64,000 bases of DNA from Phaffia rhodozyma (Eukaryota > Basidiomycota > Tremellomycetes > Cystofilobasidiales > Mrakiaceae). The position numbers were made by a program, and so were the translations under genes. The stretch covers positions 496,001 to 560,000 of the forward strand of contig JACGZH010000003.1 in NCBI GenBank assembly GCA_014706385.1. Direction: 5' to 3'. Every line of letters starts with the position of its first letter. Position 1 is the stretch's first letter. This document shows, piece after piece, positions 49,677 to 60,117 of the stretch. The notes beneath the pieces were generated by a model. That model saw only the letters and a program-made list of their open reading frames with translations. It ran no database searches and was not told where the DNA came from.

Positions 49677-51494
49677 ATGAATAAAGAATTGAATATATTT
49701 GTGGTTCGTACGCTCTCAAGTCTTGACTGTGTAGAGATCACTTGGTTGATCTGTTGTTCTTTTTTCCCATGTCTCCAGACAACATATAATCTTGGGCTCC
49801 AAGGCTCGAAAGCGACGATCAAGGTGGGCTGATTATGGAAACGCAAAGAAGCGTCATGGAAACTGAGGTTGTAACTGTATGGCCTTGTACAGGACCTCAC
49901 AGAATGGCTTGTACCCAATTTGACGGATTTCTCGGCAAAATCGCCGCCAGATTTGGTCGTTATCGGTGCTCAAGAGTTCGTATCTTCTCTCTTGTGTCTT
50001 ATCGAACCTGAATTATCAGAGCGCGTCTCACTCAAGAATCCTGTCTCTGTGTGTATGCGTTTTTTGGTTCTTGGCTTTGCAGGATAACTGACTTGGCCTC
50101 GGCGTGTGAGTGATGTATCGTACTGTTTGCATTAGCTCGCGGAATGGCACACTAATCAGCTATGTGAGAATGGGTTGATTAGATGCTGGCTTAAGTGCTC
50201 CACTGCTATCGGTATTGGGCTTGAAAGTATCTTCAATCCTATCCGAACACGCGTCTTCATTACTGCCCGAGGGATCTGTTCCAGCGAACGAACACTACAC
50301 TCTGCTCTCCTCGTCTGCCCACGTTAATGTCGGACTCTGGATTTTTGCACTCGACCGGACGGTTTCTGGTGCTTATGCCTCTACTGATGGTCAGAAAGCA
50401 AAGATCGTAGGAGAGGTTTCTACAAGCTCTGTCGCGCTTGGATTTCTCGGTGGATTGGTAGGGAACAAGGCAGCCGTTGGTGGGAGAGTCTGGTTGAGAA
50501 GAAGGGTAGAAAAGAACGAGGTGGGGCTTCCGTTGGAGAGCCTGACGTGAGTTTTCTTCATTTCTCTTGGCGCGTCGTAGGCAATCAAACGAAAAGAAGT
50601 AGGCAAAGGAACAAAGGAAAGCTCACGGGAACTAAGGATTGATATAGGTTTGTATGCGCACACTTTGCACCGCATGCAAACGCCAAGGCGGTGGCCAGCC
50701 GAATCGGGAACTATGAGCGATTGACGACCCATCTACGATTTCCTTCGTTGCCTTCGAATGTGTCGAGTGGGGTATATACGAGATCGCCTGGCAAGAAGTT
50801 TCCAAGAAGCTCGTTCAACACGACGAACCACGTGTTTTTGTTTGGAGATCTGAACTATCGTCTGTCGAGCACGTCCCAGGGGAAGGATTTCCCACCGGAC
50901 AACGTGTTCAGACAGATGATGGCTGATCTCGACAGAGCCGGTCGGTCCTGGGGCGGGCTGGCGGTGTATGACCAACTGGGTGACGTCCAGCGGACGGGAA
51001 AAAGTCTCGTCGGGTTTAATGAGGTTCCGCTAGGTGAATTTGGACCGACATACAAACGAGTGATCGGCAATCCAGCGGCGTACAGTCCGAAACGACTACC
51101 GGCGTTCACCGATCGGATTTTGTTTGCCTCTCGCGGTCGAGACGAGCGAGCGATCCGTCCGGAGAGATATAGCTCTGTTGTGACACTCGGTCTGTCAGAT
51201 CACGTGCCGGTGGTGCTGACGTTAGCGATTCCTTGTCCCGATGTGGAAGATGGGAAGGAAAGTGATGATGGTGAAGACGGGGCTCGGTCACTGGTGATCC
51301 CAGTTCAGACCTCAGGAAAGCTCGCTTGGGAGATCAGGATTGTGGCAGAGGCAAAGCTGGGGGCCGCGTTAGATCTCTCGTTCGGTTATGGCTGGCTCGG
51401 TTTGATTGGCCTTGGTTGTGGCCAGGGCGAAGTCGTCGGTGGGGCCGTTGGCTTGGCCCTTGTCTTGTTGATGTGGTATCTTGCGTCCAATTAG
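49677..51494 (+). CDS. Inp54-like tail-anchored inositol 5-phosphatase
   Basis: This predicted phosphoinositide 5-phosphatase probably acts on PI(4,5)P2 at the ER or another internal membrane, by analogy with yeast Inp54. Exon 1 (MNKELNIFV) splices to TTYNLGLQGSKATIK, then DLTEWLVPNLTDF and DLVVIGAQE (49677-49975). Catalytic landmarks are VNVGLWIFALD, GNKAAVGGRVWL, FVCAHFAPHANAK (the HLAAH position), VFLFGDLNYRLS (50835-50870), FGPTYKR, LPAFTDRILFAS (51095-51125) and LGLSDHVPVVLTLA (51185-51220). The C-terminus is a single hydrophobic helix (GGAVGLALVLLMWYL) followed by only three residues, a tail anchor. TAG is at 51492-51494. Conserved Asn, Asp and His residues of the fold are all present. 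The exons at 49980-50210 are the least certain. Confidence 0.87.
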
Positions 51495-52124
51495 GCCGCT
51501 GTGTGTATGTCCTGTGAACATTGAATGAGCATGATTGTGTACTAGACAGAGCAGCCGAGATCACTACATAGACAGGACATGTTTATTTCGACAACTCAAC
51601 ACAACTCGAACGAACAGATATCCTTTGGATAAACGGAGCGACCACACATAAGGACCTATGTTGAGTACAATAGTTGCCTCCGGTCGAACTGACGTACACA
51701 CGTTGGAGCCGGGACAGAGCTAACCCTAACAGAAACTGAGCCGCGGATGGACGAACCAGAAGGCTTTATCTGATTGGGCCGATCTTGTATTTGATTGCTC
51801 AGGGACAATCGGAGAAATTATTGTGCCTGATGGCGACTGCATGTCCTGTGCTCCAGAGCCTGTGCCTGTGCCCAAATGACCGTGCCTGGTGCCTGGTACC
51901 TGTCTGGTCTTCCACTCCCTCCCCCCCACCATCCGGCTCAGCCTGCCCCTCCTTCACACGCTCGAGCCTGCTCCCCTTTTCTTATATACTCTTTTCTCCT
52001 TCCAGCGACTTTATTTCTTTCTATTCCGTATCCTTCTCACAATACCCATCTCTGCTTCTCTTTGGCTTCCTTGTTGTTGGCTTCTTCTCGTTCTTCTTCT
52101 CTTGTTCCCTCAAAAAGGCCAAAT
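51495..52124. promoter_or_regulatory. FTR1-family upstream region with iron-GATA-type site
   Basis: This 630 bp interval lies between the INP54-like stop and the iron permease start. It carries AACCCTAA at 51722-51729 and, at 51766-51774, TTATCTGAT, the reverse complement of ATCAGATAA. That matches the ATC(A/T)GATAA consensus recognised by the fungal iron-responsive GATA repressors (Urbs1, Sre, Fep1, Cir1 type). A C/T-rich leader follows. No gene is seen. Confidence 0.55.
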
Positions 52125-54168
52125 ATGTCATCCACCGGCTTGTTCAACGTAGGTGTCCTTAAGTTGACTACTCCTCTTGTGTCTTTTTCTTTCTCTTCTC
52201 TCTTTTAGATCAAAAGACGTAGACACGTACTCATTCCTTTCTCTCTTGCTTTCCCTACCGATTACTCTTTCCTTCTTGGAATATATCGATTTCATTCCTC
52301 TTGCTGGAACACTCATGGGTCTTCCTCTCTCTAGCCCTCGATATTTTTCATCATCCTTCGAGAGGTATGTACCTTTCCTCTTTCCTCTTCGATCCTTCTT
52401 TCCTTCGGCATTGACCGATTTTCCACCTTTAGACCATCGAGTCGGCTTTGATCGTCTCGGTTCTTCTCTCGTTCACCACCCAACTCATCCTATCCACTCC
52501 ATCAAGCGCAACAAAGCAACGTCCTTCGCTAGAGTCAATATCGACAGACGACCTTTCCTCAGTCTCTCCCAGAGCTTCATCCGATGACGGCCTTGGGCCA
52601 GACGCAGATGATCATCGTGGTAGAGCAGTAGAGTCGGTCTCTCTACTGAGAAGATCAGAGGATGAAGAGAACGTTGTTGAATACGACAAAGAAATGGGTA
52701 AAGCAGAGAAAGCGTTGAAGCGAAAGATGGACCTCCAGGTCAGTTGAATATTTTTTTGGTAGCTTTTCCCGTATAGCTACGGCTCAATTCAAATCAGTTC
52801 AGTGTCACTAAACTCCTCGGAGTTTCTGTTCATGCTCACAGATCTGGCTTGGCGTGGTCTCTGGTTTCTTGCTATCTCTCTTCATCGGTGTTGTGTTTAT
52901 TCTCATCGTAAGTTGCCTTCCACTCTTTTCCCTCAACGTCCTCTTTCGGCTCATCCCTTTTCTCTTCTCAGTTCTTCGAGACTCTCGCCGAAACGTTTGC
53001 CTTGGCAGAGACACTCTGGGAAGGCATTTTCTCCCTGCTCTCCTCTATCTTCATCCTTATTACCGGCCTGTCCTTCCTTCGCCTCGACCGCGCCCGAATC
53101 AAATGGCGAATTAAGCTTGCTAAAGCGTTCGAAAACGTCGATGCCTTGGAGACTAGCGGAAAGAGAAAGGGTTGGAACCGAGGTCGATGGGCTCTCTGGT
53201 GAGTTTGAAGCCTTGGAGTCATGTTCTAACCATTAAACTCCTTTCCTGAAACTCAACCCATCCTTCTGATATGTCCTGTAAACATAGGATCCTTCCGTTC
53301 GTAACTCTCCTCCGAGAGGGCCTTGAAGGTGTTATCTTTGTCGCAGGTGTTAGTGTTTGCCCTACTTCTTTCCCTAGGTGCCTCTTCTCGATCTGATGTC
53401 ATCTATCATAAACATCGACAATCCAGGCCGCTGTGACTCAGCCAGAGACGATTCCGATCTCGATTCTGTCCGGGATCTTAGTTGGGCTTATTATCGGTTA
53501 TATGCTCTACCGATCAACCTCGTCAAAAAATGTCGGGATGCACACCTTTATCATCTTTTCATCGTGTTTGCTCTTCCTTGTTGGAGGAGGTATGTTCGAT
53601 CTGGGTTCCTCTCTTGTTACCATACCCCTTCCGATCTTTTCTCATAACTTTTGCATATGGATTTCGAAACAAACAGGTCTCTTTGCTACCGGTGTCGCTC
53701 GTCTTGAGGCCTACCCGTTCGAGAGGAAGGTTGGAGGCGATCTTGCCGAATCAGGCAGTGGACCTGGATCATATGACCTTCGAGGAAACGTCTTTCACTT
53801 CGACCAGGATTGGCTCAACCCGTGCGTCCCTCTCTCTTCCTTGTGTTCGATACTGCCGCTGACTTGCTTATCTTCCTTCTTTGTGATGCCTATCAAACAG
53901 AGAGATCAAAACGAACGGTTGGGCTATGATTGCACAGGCTGCTGTCGGCTGGAACAACAACGGCACAATATGTTCGATCTCGGCCTACATCTTCTGGTGG
54001 TTCCTCGTCGCCGCTGCGTGCTTCGTGATGAAGGCCAGAGAAGGTCGAGTCGAGTCAAGTCTCGGAGGGTTAAGCAAATTTCTGAAAAGCTCAAGGGCAG
54101 ATAGGAATACTCGGAGCGTCCGATTAGAGGAGACCGAGTCGGATGAACCTCTGAGGTCGTCAGATTAG
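52125..54168 (+). CDS. FTR1: FTR1-family high-affinity iron permease
   Basis: This membrane permease takes up Fe3+ produced by a partner multicopper ferroxidase. Exon 1 (MSSTGLFN) splices across about 190 bp to a 30 nt exon reading PSIFFIILRE. The next gives TIESALIVSVLLSF, so the first REGLE-type motif (R-E-T-I-E) is split by an intron. A hydrophilic loop follows, then IWLGVVSGFLLSLFIGVVFILI, FSLLSSIFILITGLSFLRLD, and the second motif LLREGLEGVIFVAG (53300-53350). Further helices run SILSGILVGLIIGYMLY, FIIFSSCLLFLVGGGLFATGV and SAYIFWWFLVAAACF. The loop EIKTNGWAMIAQAAVGWNN precedes the last helix. The charged C-terminus ends at TAG 54166-54168. No FET3-type oxidase lies in the window, so plasma-membrane Ftr1 versus vacuolar Fth1 remains open. 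Confidence 0.85.
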
Positions 54169-54493
54169 ATTGTTCTTTCACCCTTCCTGTTCTTTCGTTA
54201 TCTGTGTTGGTCATAATCTTTTGCGGACCTTCCCCCGATTTCGTTTGGTACGGGACCGAGAGCTGTTAAGCAGGCCATGTTTTGTATAAATCTATTCGAC
54301 CCGGCAGTGTCATCTTCTGTCATGTAATTCTAGTCTATCTCCTCTGCCTATATTTCCCCTAATGATTATGATGATTTGCCCATGAGAGAACAAGGAAATT
54401 AATTGATAAGATAACTCTGGAACGCTTGCCGCCAGATAGGCTTTTCGGGAATACCTTTCATTTGCTCCACAACATCCTCCTTCCGAAATACTA
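54169..54493. other. Intergenic FTR1-family/YVH1
   Basis: This 325 bp gap lies between a stop codon and a downstream start on the same strand. It holds no recognisable gene, and presumably contains the 3' UTR of the permease and the YVH1 promoter. Confidence 0.4.
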
Positions 54494-56461
54494 ATGGTAG
54501 ATTCTATCTCCTCTACCGAGCCTGAGGTCCAGTCAGAGCCAGAGGCGGTGTCTAGGTCTTCTCCGCCTATAGCTGTGCTAGTGACGGAACATATGAATGA
54601 GGTCATAGAGAACCTATGGGTCGGAAACCTTATGGCCGCATCCGATACGGAGAGGTTGAAGAGAGAACGAGTGAGACACGTCGTGAGCGTATTGAGAGGA
54701 AGTGTTGATCTGCCTGATGTCTGTCTCGTTCGGTTCTTTTCATTCACTCCTTTGTAGCTGGAAGGACTGACATTAGATTAAATCGAAATGAATTGGGGCG
54801 AAATGAAACCGACTGGAACGAATGAAGGAAATCGACCGACTGACGATACCTATCGATGATATACCTCAAGCAGATATCCTCTCCTTTCTCCCAGAAGCAG
54901 TTCAATTCGTCAAGAATGGATTAGAAAAGGGGGAGGGCGTGCTGATTCATTGTCAAGCTGGGATGTGTATGTGTTCTCTCTTTGGTCCTTTCTGGAAATC
55001 CTTGCTCCATGTGAGTTGGGTAAGGGAGCTGAGCCGCCCCTATATACGGAACAAACACCTGAATTATCCATTGTTCCTTGTTCTGATTTGCCGGACTTCA
55101 CTCTTGATAGCGAGATCAGCGACAGTGGCAGCTGCTTACCTTATGGCAAACAGAGGTCTGTCAGTTGATGAGGCTGTAGAGGCCGTCAAAGCAAAGAGAA
55201 GTTGCACGCTGTTCGTTCCTCTTCCTCTTCTCTCATTCAGACAAGATCTCGGTCAGGTGGATAGAAAGGGCGAGAGAGGTCTGATCGAAAACTCTTACTT
55301 TGGATTTTGGGACTAAAGACCGTCAGAATCATTCTTGAGTCAGCTCGATGTTTTTCAAAAAGGAGGGTACAAAGTATCAGCCAAAGATCGGTCGACTAGG
55401 GCGTTCTTCAGAAAGAGAATCGTAGAGAACATGATGAGTCCGTCTTTTCTTCTTTGCATCTCTCTCGTCTTGCATGCATAGGCAGCTGGGTGGGCAGGCG
55501 TAGGCTCAGAGCTCAATGCTTTTTCACACGAGCTGGTCTGATCTTGAGTCAATCCGATGTGTGCGTGTGTCTCAATGGATGAAGACGGTAACGGTTCACC
55601 TCCCGAAACAACATGTTTCGCCTCAGTCTCTCTATCGAGTCCTACCGGGCTTGAAAGACGAAGACTTCGATGTAGCAGTTGTCGGTCTGTCTCTCTTCTT
55701 CTTCATCATCATCACACGACTGGCGCTTGTTCTGAGATCAACTCGTTTGGTGTCTGGGCGAACGATGGAAAGGATAGAAAAGTCCTAGCTCTACGAGAAC
55801 ATGTGCTTCATCCCTCGACCGTACCTTCAGAACCCTCTACCTCAGACAATCCTTCATCTTTCTCCTTAAATGATATCACCAACGAAGATGGCGCAGCTCT
55901 TCATCCGTCGGTTGTCAACGGACATGGTAATGTACATGGTCGTGGTGGAGCCATTATCGTAAACTCGGCTTGTTCAGGATACTTTCTAGAGCCTGTACGC
56001 TCTCCCTTCTCTTTCTTCCTCTACTTTAGTCAAACTATTAACCCCTCGTACAAACCTTCTAACCTAAAACATATACGAATTATTGTCATTGATTGACAAT
56101 TGGATCAGATGGACTGGATGAAACCGATCTTTGAATCAGGTCAGTTAGGTGGAAAGATCATCTGTCCCAACGAACGATGTGGCAGCAAGATCGGGAATTT
56201 CGACTGGGCAGGTCAATGTTGTGGTTGCAAGGACTGGGTCATCCCTGTGAGTTTTCCTCGGTTCGCGCATTTGATGTTTCTCCTTCTTTCCTCCTCTCCC
56301 TGCTTTCGAAATGAGCCTTTAGAAGGCGGGGATTGAATGTGACTGAAATTATATCTGACGAACAAATGAACAACTCTTAGGGATTCTGTTTAACTAGATC
56401 AAAAGTCGATGGTCCGTCCTTCAGTTTTCTGATGAGAAAGAAATCTTCATTTTCTGACTAG
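54494..56461 (+). CDS. YVH1: Dual-specificity phosphatase YVH1 (DUSP12)
   Basis: YVH1 acts in late 60S ribosome maturation through its zinc-binding C-terminus; the phosphatase domain is also conserved. From ATG 54494 the acidic leader runs to VIENLWVGNLMAASD. After an intron comes RLTIPIDDIPQADILSFLP, and the active site HCQAGMSRSATVAAAYLM is formed by joining 54945-54967 to about 55112, with Cys and Arg both present. GLSVDEAVEAVK completes the domain. Next are NFLSQLDVFQKGGYKVSA-like wording (55330-55380), then LERRRLRCSSCRK and VLALREHVLHP, the first zinc ligands. The last exons carry FLEPMDWMKPIFESGQLGGK, ICPNERCGSKIGNFDW and GQCCGCKDWVIPGFCLTRS, the second zinc motif. TAG is at 56459-56461. 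The exons at 55190-55560 were not fully resolved. Confidence 0.9.
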
Positions 56462-57064
56462 ACCTCTCGGGTTCTTTGTGTTTGATTTCCATTCGTCCAG
56501 AAATCGCTTTCTAGGAAATATACATATACACTCGTAGGAACTCTTTCTCTCCTTTCGGGGTTTCCTTGTTGCTTTCATCACCATCATAGAGATTCGATCA
56601 ATGTTCCGTCTACAGTAAGAAACGGATAGAGGTCGATCAAGAAGGGGATGCCATTGTCTGATAGAGTACGAAGGATGAGGTAGTGCGAAACGTATATGAT
56701 GTATAAGATATGACTAATGCACAAGTTATCAAAATTAATAGAAGAAGAAAGAGAAATGAAGAGTTTACATAGGTAAAAAGAAATCTCATGGGATGGGGGA
56801 AACAAAATCCGAGACAAGAATGAGATAAACAGTGGATATAGAAATCGAAAGGAAAAGAGAAAAACAAAGAGACGAAAAATCAACAAAGGCATGCGAAAAA
56901 TTGAGATATACAAAGTAAGGTTGATAAGAAAGAACACAACAGATGAAATCGAGGCATTGGTCGTTCGTCAAAGTAAAGAAAGTAAACTGGAACCATGAGA
57001 TGAAACAAAAGAAAGGGAGCTGGCAGAAACAAGAGAAAAAAGCGGCGAAGAAGAAGACACAGCG
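56462..57064. other. Convergent intergenic gap YVH1 / His-rich gene
   Basis: This 603 bp gap has a strongly purine-rich + strand (GAAA/AGAA) between 56630 and 57060. The ATG-led frames on the minus strand are low-complexity Phe/Leu/Ser and not credible. I see only probable 3' UTRs. Confidence 0.45.
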
Positions 57065-59219
57065 TTAACCGGAACAGAAGTATGGCAGAAGCGGGATCGA
57101 CGACGAAGGTGTCATCTCCAACAAGCCCTCCGGGTGATCTCCATCTTGTGCGTGAAGCCCTTCGACGTGTAGACCATCCTGTCCTCCTAGAATGGTTGTT
57201 CCTTTTACCCTAAGGGAAGCATGGTAGACGCGTGTACTATCTTCATTCCCATTTCCGTTTTGATTCCCAGATCCATCAGATTGGGGATGTATATTTCCGT
57301 TCAGACTCTCATCCGAACGGGAAGGTGACGATGAGAGATGACGGTCCAAACCAAGGTCGATCGAGATATCCCACTCATCCAATGTCAAAGCCGAGTCGAT
57401 TTTTGGGCTCTGTGCAGACCGGCCGTCCTCCTGACATCGATCTTTTCTCTCTTCGTCAACTTTCTCGATCGGTACGACTCGATCGAGTGCTTTACCGTCT
57501 GTGAGAGCTAGATCACTTCCAACGGAGAGGCGAATACCTCCGCCAAGCGCGTCCGCTACTTGCGCAGGTGCCATTGACTGTATGGTATGCTCTTCGTCCT
57601 TGTTGGGTTCCTCAACTTTATTTCTCTGGGTATGAACCCGTTCCAAACACTGTTGAATGTCCACCAGTTCTCCCCGGTTGTTACCTGCGGACATGTGTTC
57701 TTCTAACACTCGTATTCCTGAACGACTCAAGTCATCCAGCCCCTGAAGCATCCCTTGGTCATCGAGAATCTTGTTAGGATGTGCTTGTGCCGGAGCGTGT
57801 GTGCATGGGTCTAGGTCTGCTGACAGGGGAGATGGATCAGGGTGAGAGGGTTGGGGTATGTGCAGGTGTGTACTGGGCTGTCCGTTCGTTGTCTGCCGTC
57901 GGTCGTCATGATCGTGAAGTCTGAATATCGGGGGAGGATCTATTGGAGGAAGGCCGGATTCAAGGGTAGGTTGATTGTTTTGGCTCGTCGCCAGAAGAGA
58001 CGCGGTTGTAGAATCGGATGGAGGGGAAGAATGGGGAGCACTTTGTACAGGATGGTATAGAGACATCGTCAGACTTGATTCAAGATCGCGGTCGAGTTCA
58101 AAGTTTTGTCCAGAGATAGACTTGGGGGCTGTATTTTCCGGCTATCGATAGGAACAAGAAAGGAACACACTCAGATTCGATCTCTCAACCGAGTCACGGA
58201 TAGAAACATCAGAGACATACCTCTACAGATAGTCCGGCAGCTCTCGCTCGGTCTCGCTCTCTCTTTCGCCTCTGTCTCTCCCTACCCTGAGCTCTGAGTT
58301 TCTCGATTTTTTCCATGTCGTCTCCTAGACTAGCAACCGTACGAAGCCTCTTTGTCGGCCCTGGCCCAGTGGTAGACCCACCAGTAGGCTTTATAATTTT
58401 TGCGCTCGCACCCATGACATGGCCGATGGCGGTGCCCATACTCGTCTCTTCGCTCGACACGTTTGAGACATGATCGACCGAGATAGCTCCAGATTTCTTG
58501 CGACCTGGACGACCGATCTTCTTCTTGATCGGTCCGCTCGGTTGGGTATCCTCGATCGATGATGTCGAAGATGACGCGACCGGTTGAACGGACAGGTGGT
58601 GGTCTGGATGAGGTGGATATAACTGATGGCTGTGATGGGAATGAACGTTATCGGTCAGGTCGGCATGTCCAAACGAGAGCGATGAGGATGATAAATCGAA
58701 TGGTTGGGACAGATGATATGGTCCTCCGGTCGGATCCTCATATATCGGTTGATGAGAGTGAATCTGGAGCCCCTGTCCATCTGCAAACTCGACTGGATGA
58801 CCGAAATCGAGATGATGGAGACCAGAGGTAGGTGCAAGATCTTGGGTAGAGATCCCGGTATCGTTCGGATGGATTCGAAGAACGTCTTCATGATGATGAT
58901 GGTGTTCGAGTGGGGATCTATTGTGTTCTTCGTCGTCTTCGTCGTCATCAAGTGAGAAAGGATGTGGATGTTGGTGATGGTGAAGGTGTTGATGAAGATG
59001 AAGCCGCTGTTGTTGGTAAGAATGAAGTTGAAGCTGGACCTTTAGCAGGTCTGCTTGTTCTGATGTAAGTTCATGGAGTAGGGACGACGAGGACGTGTCA
59101 TCCGGATCAAGGTGAGGATGGTGGGTAGGATGATGGCTGCCGAGCTGGAGGTCTGAGGGCTGTGGCAGGAAGGTCTCCTCGAGGATTGGCTCTGGGGAGT
59201 GACGTTCCTGTGCCTCCAT
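57065..59219 (-). CDS. His-rich nuclear protein with AT-hook-like and basic motifs, unknown
   Basis: I do not recognise this family. From ATG 59217-59219 (MEAQERHSPEP) one long exon encodes a His-rich protein with runs such as HHPTHHPHL and HLHQHLHHHQHPHPF, an acidic DDDEDDEEH patch and HHHHHED. Near 58490-58530 lies KKKIGRPGRKKSG, an AT-hook-like GRP core flanked by lysines. The exon ends with KLRAQGRERQRRKRERDR (58250-58310), a strongly basic helix-prone segment. A GAG|GTATGT donor near 58220 splices in phase to about 58141, giving PENTAPKSISGQNFELDRDL, and then 330 more Ser/Pro/Asp-rich residues. The stop is at 57065-57067. In total about 700 residues, mostly disordered. The two DNA-binding-like motifs suggest a chromatin or transcription factor; that is inference. 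His-rich tracts might also bind metal. Confidence 0.65.
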
Positions 59220-59455
59220 AGAGAGGGTATACGTATGTTGAAGTGCGTGTAGGTGCGTGTATGAGAAGGAACGAGAGTGAGAGTGTATGCCGATGTATGA
59301 ACGAAAGTTGGACGTATGCGTAATGTGAGCTCGAAAGAAGATCAACAGGAGGAGGCTGTATATACAATTGATCCGACCGAACCAGACCAAAGGACACCTT
59401 GAAGTCTTTCTGACCGGACAAGCAAGCACAGAAATGGATCTGGCTGTCAAAGAAT

Positions 59456-59495
59456 CAAGCAAGCAAGCGAGCGAGCAAGAAGAGCAAGCAAGCGG
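59456..59495. repeat. Imperfect AAGC/GAGC tandem tract
   Basis: Overlapping AAGC and GAGC tetramers are repeated about eight times. The tract lies in the probable 5' region of the His-rich gene. It is likely a simple repeat. Confidence 0.6.
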
Positions 59496-59586
59496 GTAAG
59501 AACGGTGAGTGAGCAAAGAACGAGTGAGCAAACTGGGCAGTCAACAAACCCAAGAGAAGGCTAGGCGACTTGGACGCTCGCACGGT

Positions 59587-59648
59587 CACGTGTTTCGATG
59601 GAAGTTTGTCGGAGTTTAAATTTGGACACGTGAACATCAGGTCACGTG
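59587..59648. promoter_or_regulatory. Cluster of three CACGTG E-boxes
   Basis: CACGTG occurs at 59587-59592, 59627-59632 and 59643-59648, two of them within the longer GTCACGTG. The cluster is about 370-430 bp upstream of the His-rich gene start. It is a candidate bHLH (Cbf1-type) binding cluster. Confidence 0.5.
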
Positions 59649-60117
59649 CGTGACATTCTGAATTCGCTAAGCGCAGACCGAATTTCTTGTCCGTTTTTCA
59701 TTCACCATCCGACCTCCCATCGACCATCATCGATAGCTGTCTACTTGCTTGGATCACAGGTTAGTCCGCTCTTTTCCGATTCTGGCTTGTTCTGCCATTC
59801 CTCTACCACCTCCTCCTAAAGTGATTAAGACAATGGATGTTTATAATTGTCCGAGAGCGCATAAACCCCATGTGGACACTCGCATTCGCCTTCCTTCTGA
59901 TTTCCTACACCTAAACTTCTCGTCCTCTCTTCTCATGTCTACCCTTTATGGTACTCGAAACTAACTCTAACTGCGTTTTTTGTTGTCTTTCGATCGTGAC
60001 CACAGTTCCATATCTTTTTGTATCATATGTTTATTTCAATCCTGACTTGTGACAAAGCCATAGGCATACAACCAACGTAAGAGGATAGGCAAATAAAAAA
60101 ACAAGGGAAGGAAGGCT

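Larger units (their letters stand above)
59220..60117. other. Intergenic region with repeats and E-boxes
   Basis: This 898 bp lies between the His-rich gene start and the M20D stop. It holds an AAGC/GAGC tandem-like tract (59456-59495) and three CACGTG boxes (59587, 59627, 59643). A short + frame at about 59832-59964 (MDVYNCPRAHKP...) has no recognisable domain. An unannotated short transcript is possible, but I cannot support a gene. Confidence 0.4.

Noticed and set aside
56584..56971. Minus-strand frames rich in Phe/Leu/Ser as a membrane protein
   Set aside because: They are low-complexity frames opposite a purine-rich 3' region, overlap each other in several phases, and show no family signature.
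58559..58955. Plus-strand frames within the His-rich gene
   Set aside because: They are shadows of the long minus-strand exon produced by its repetitive His/Asp codons.
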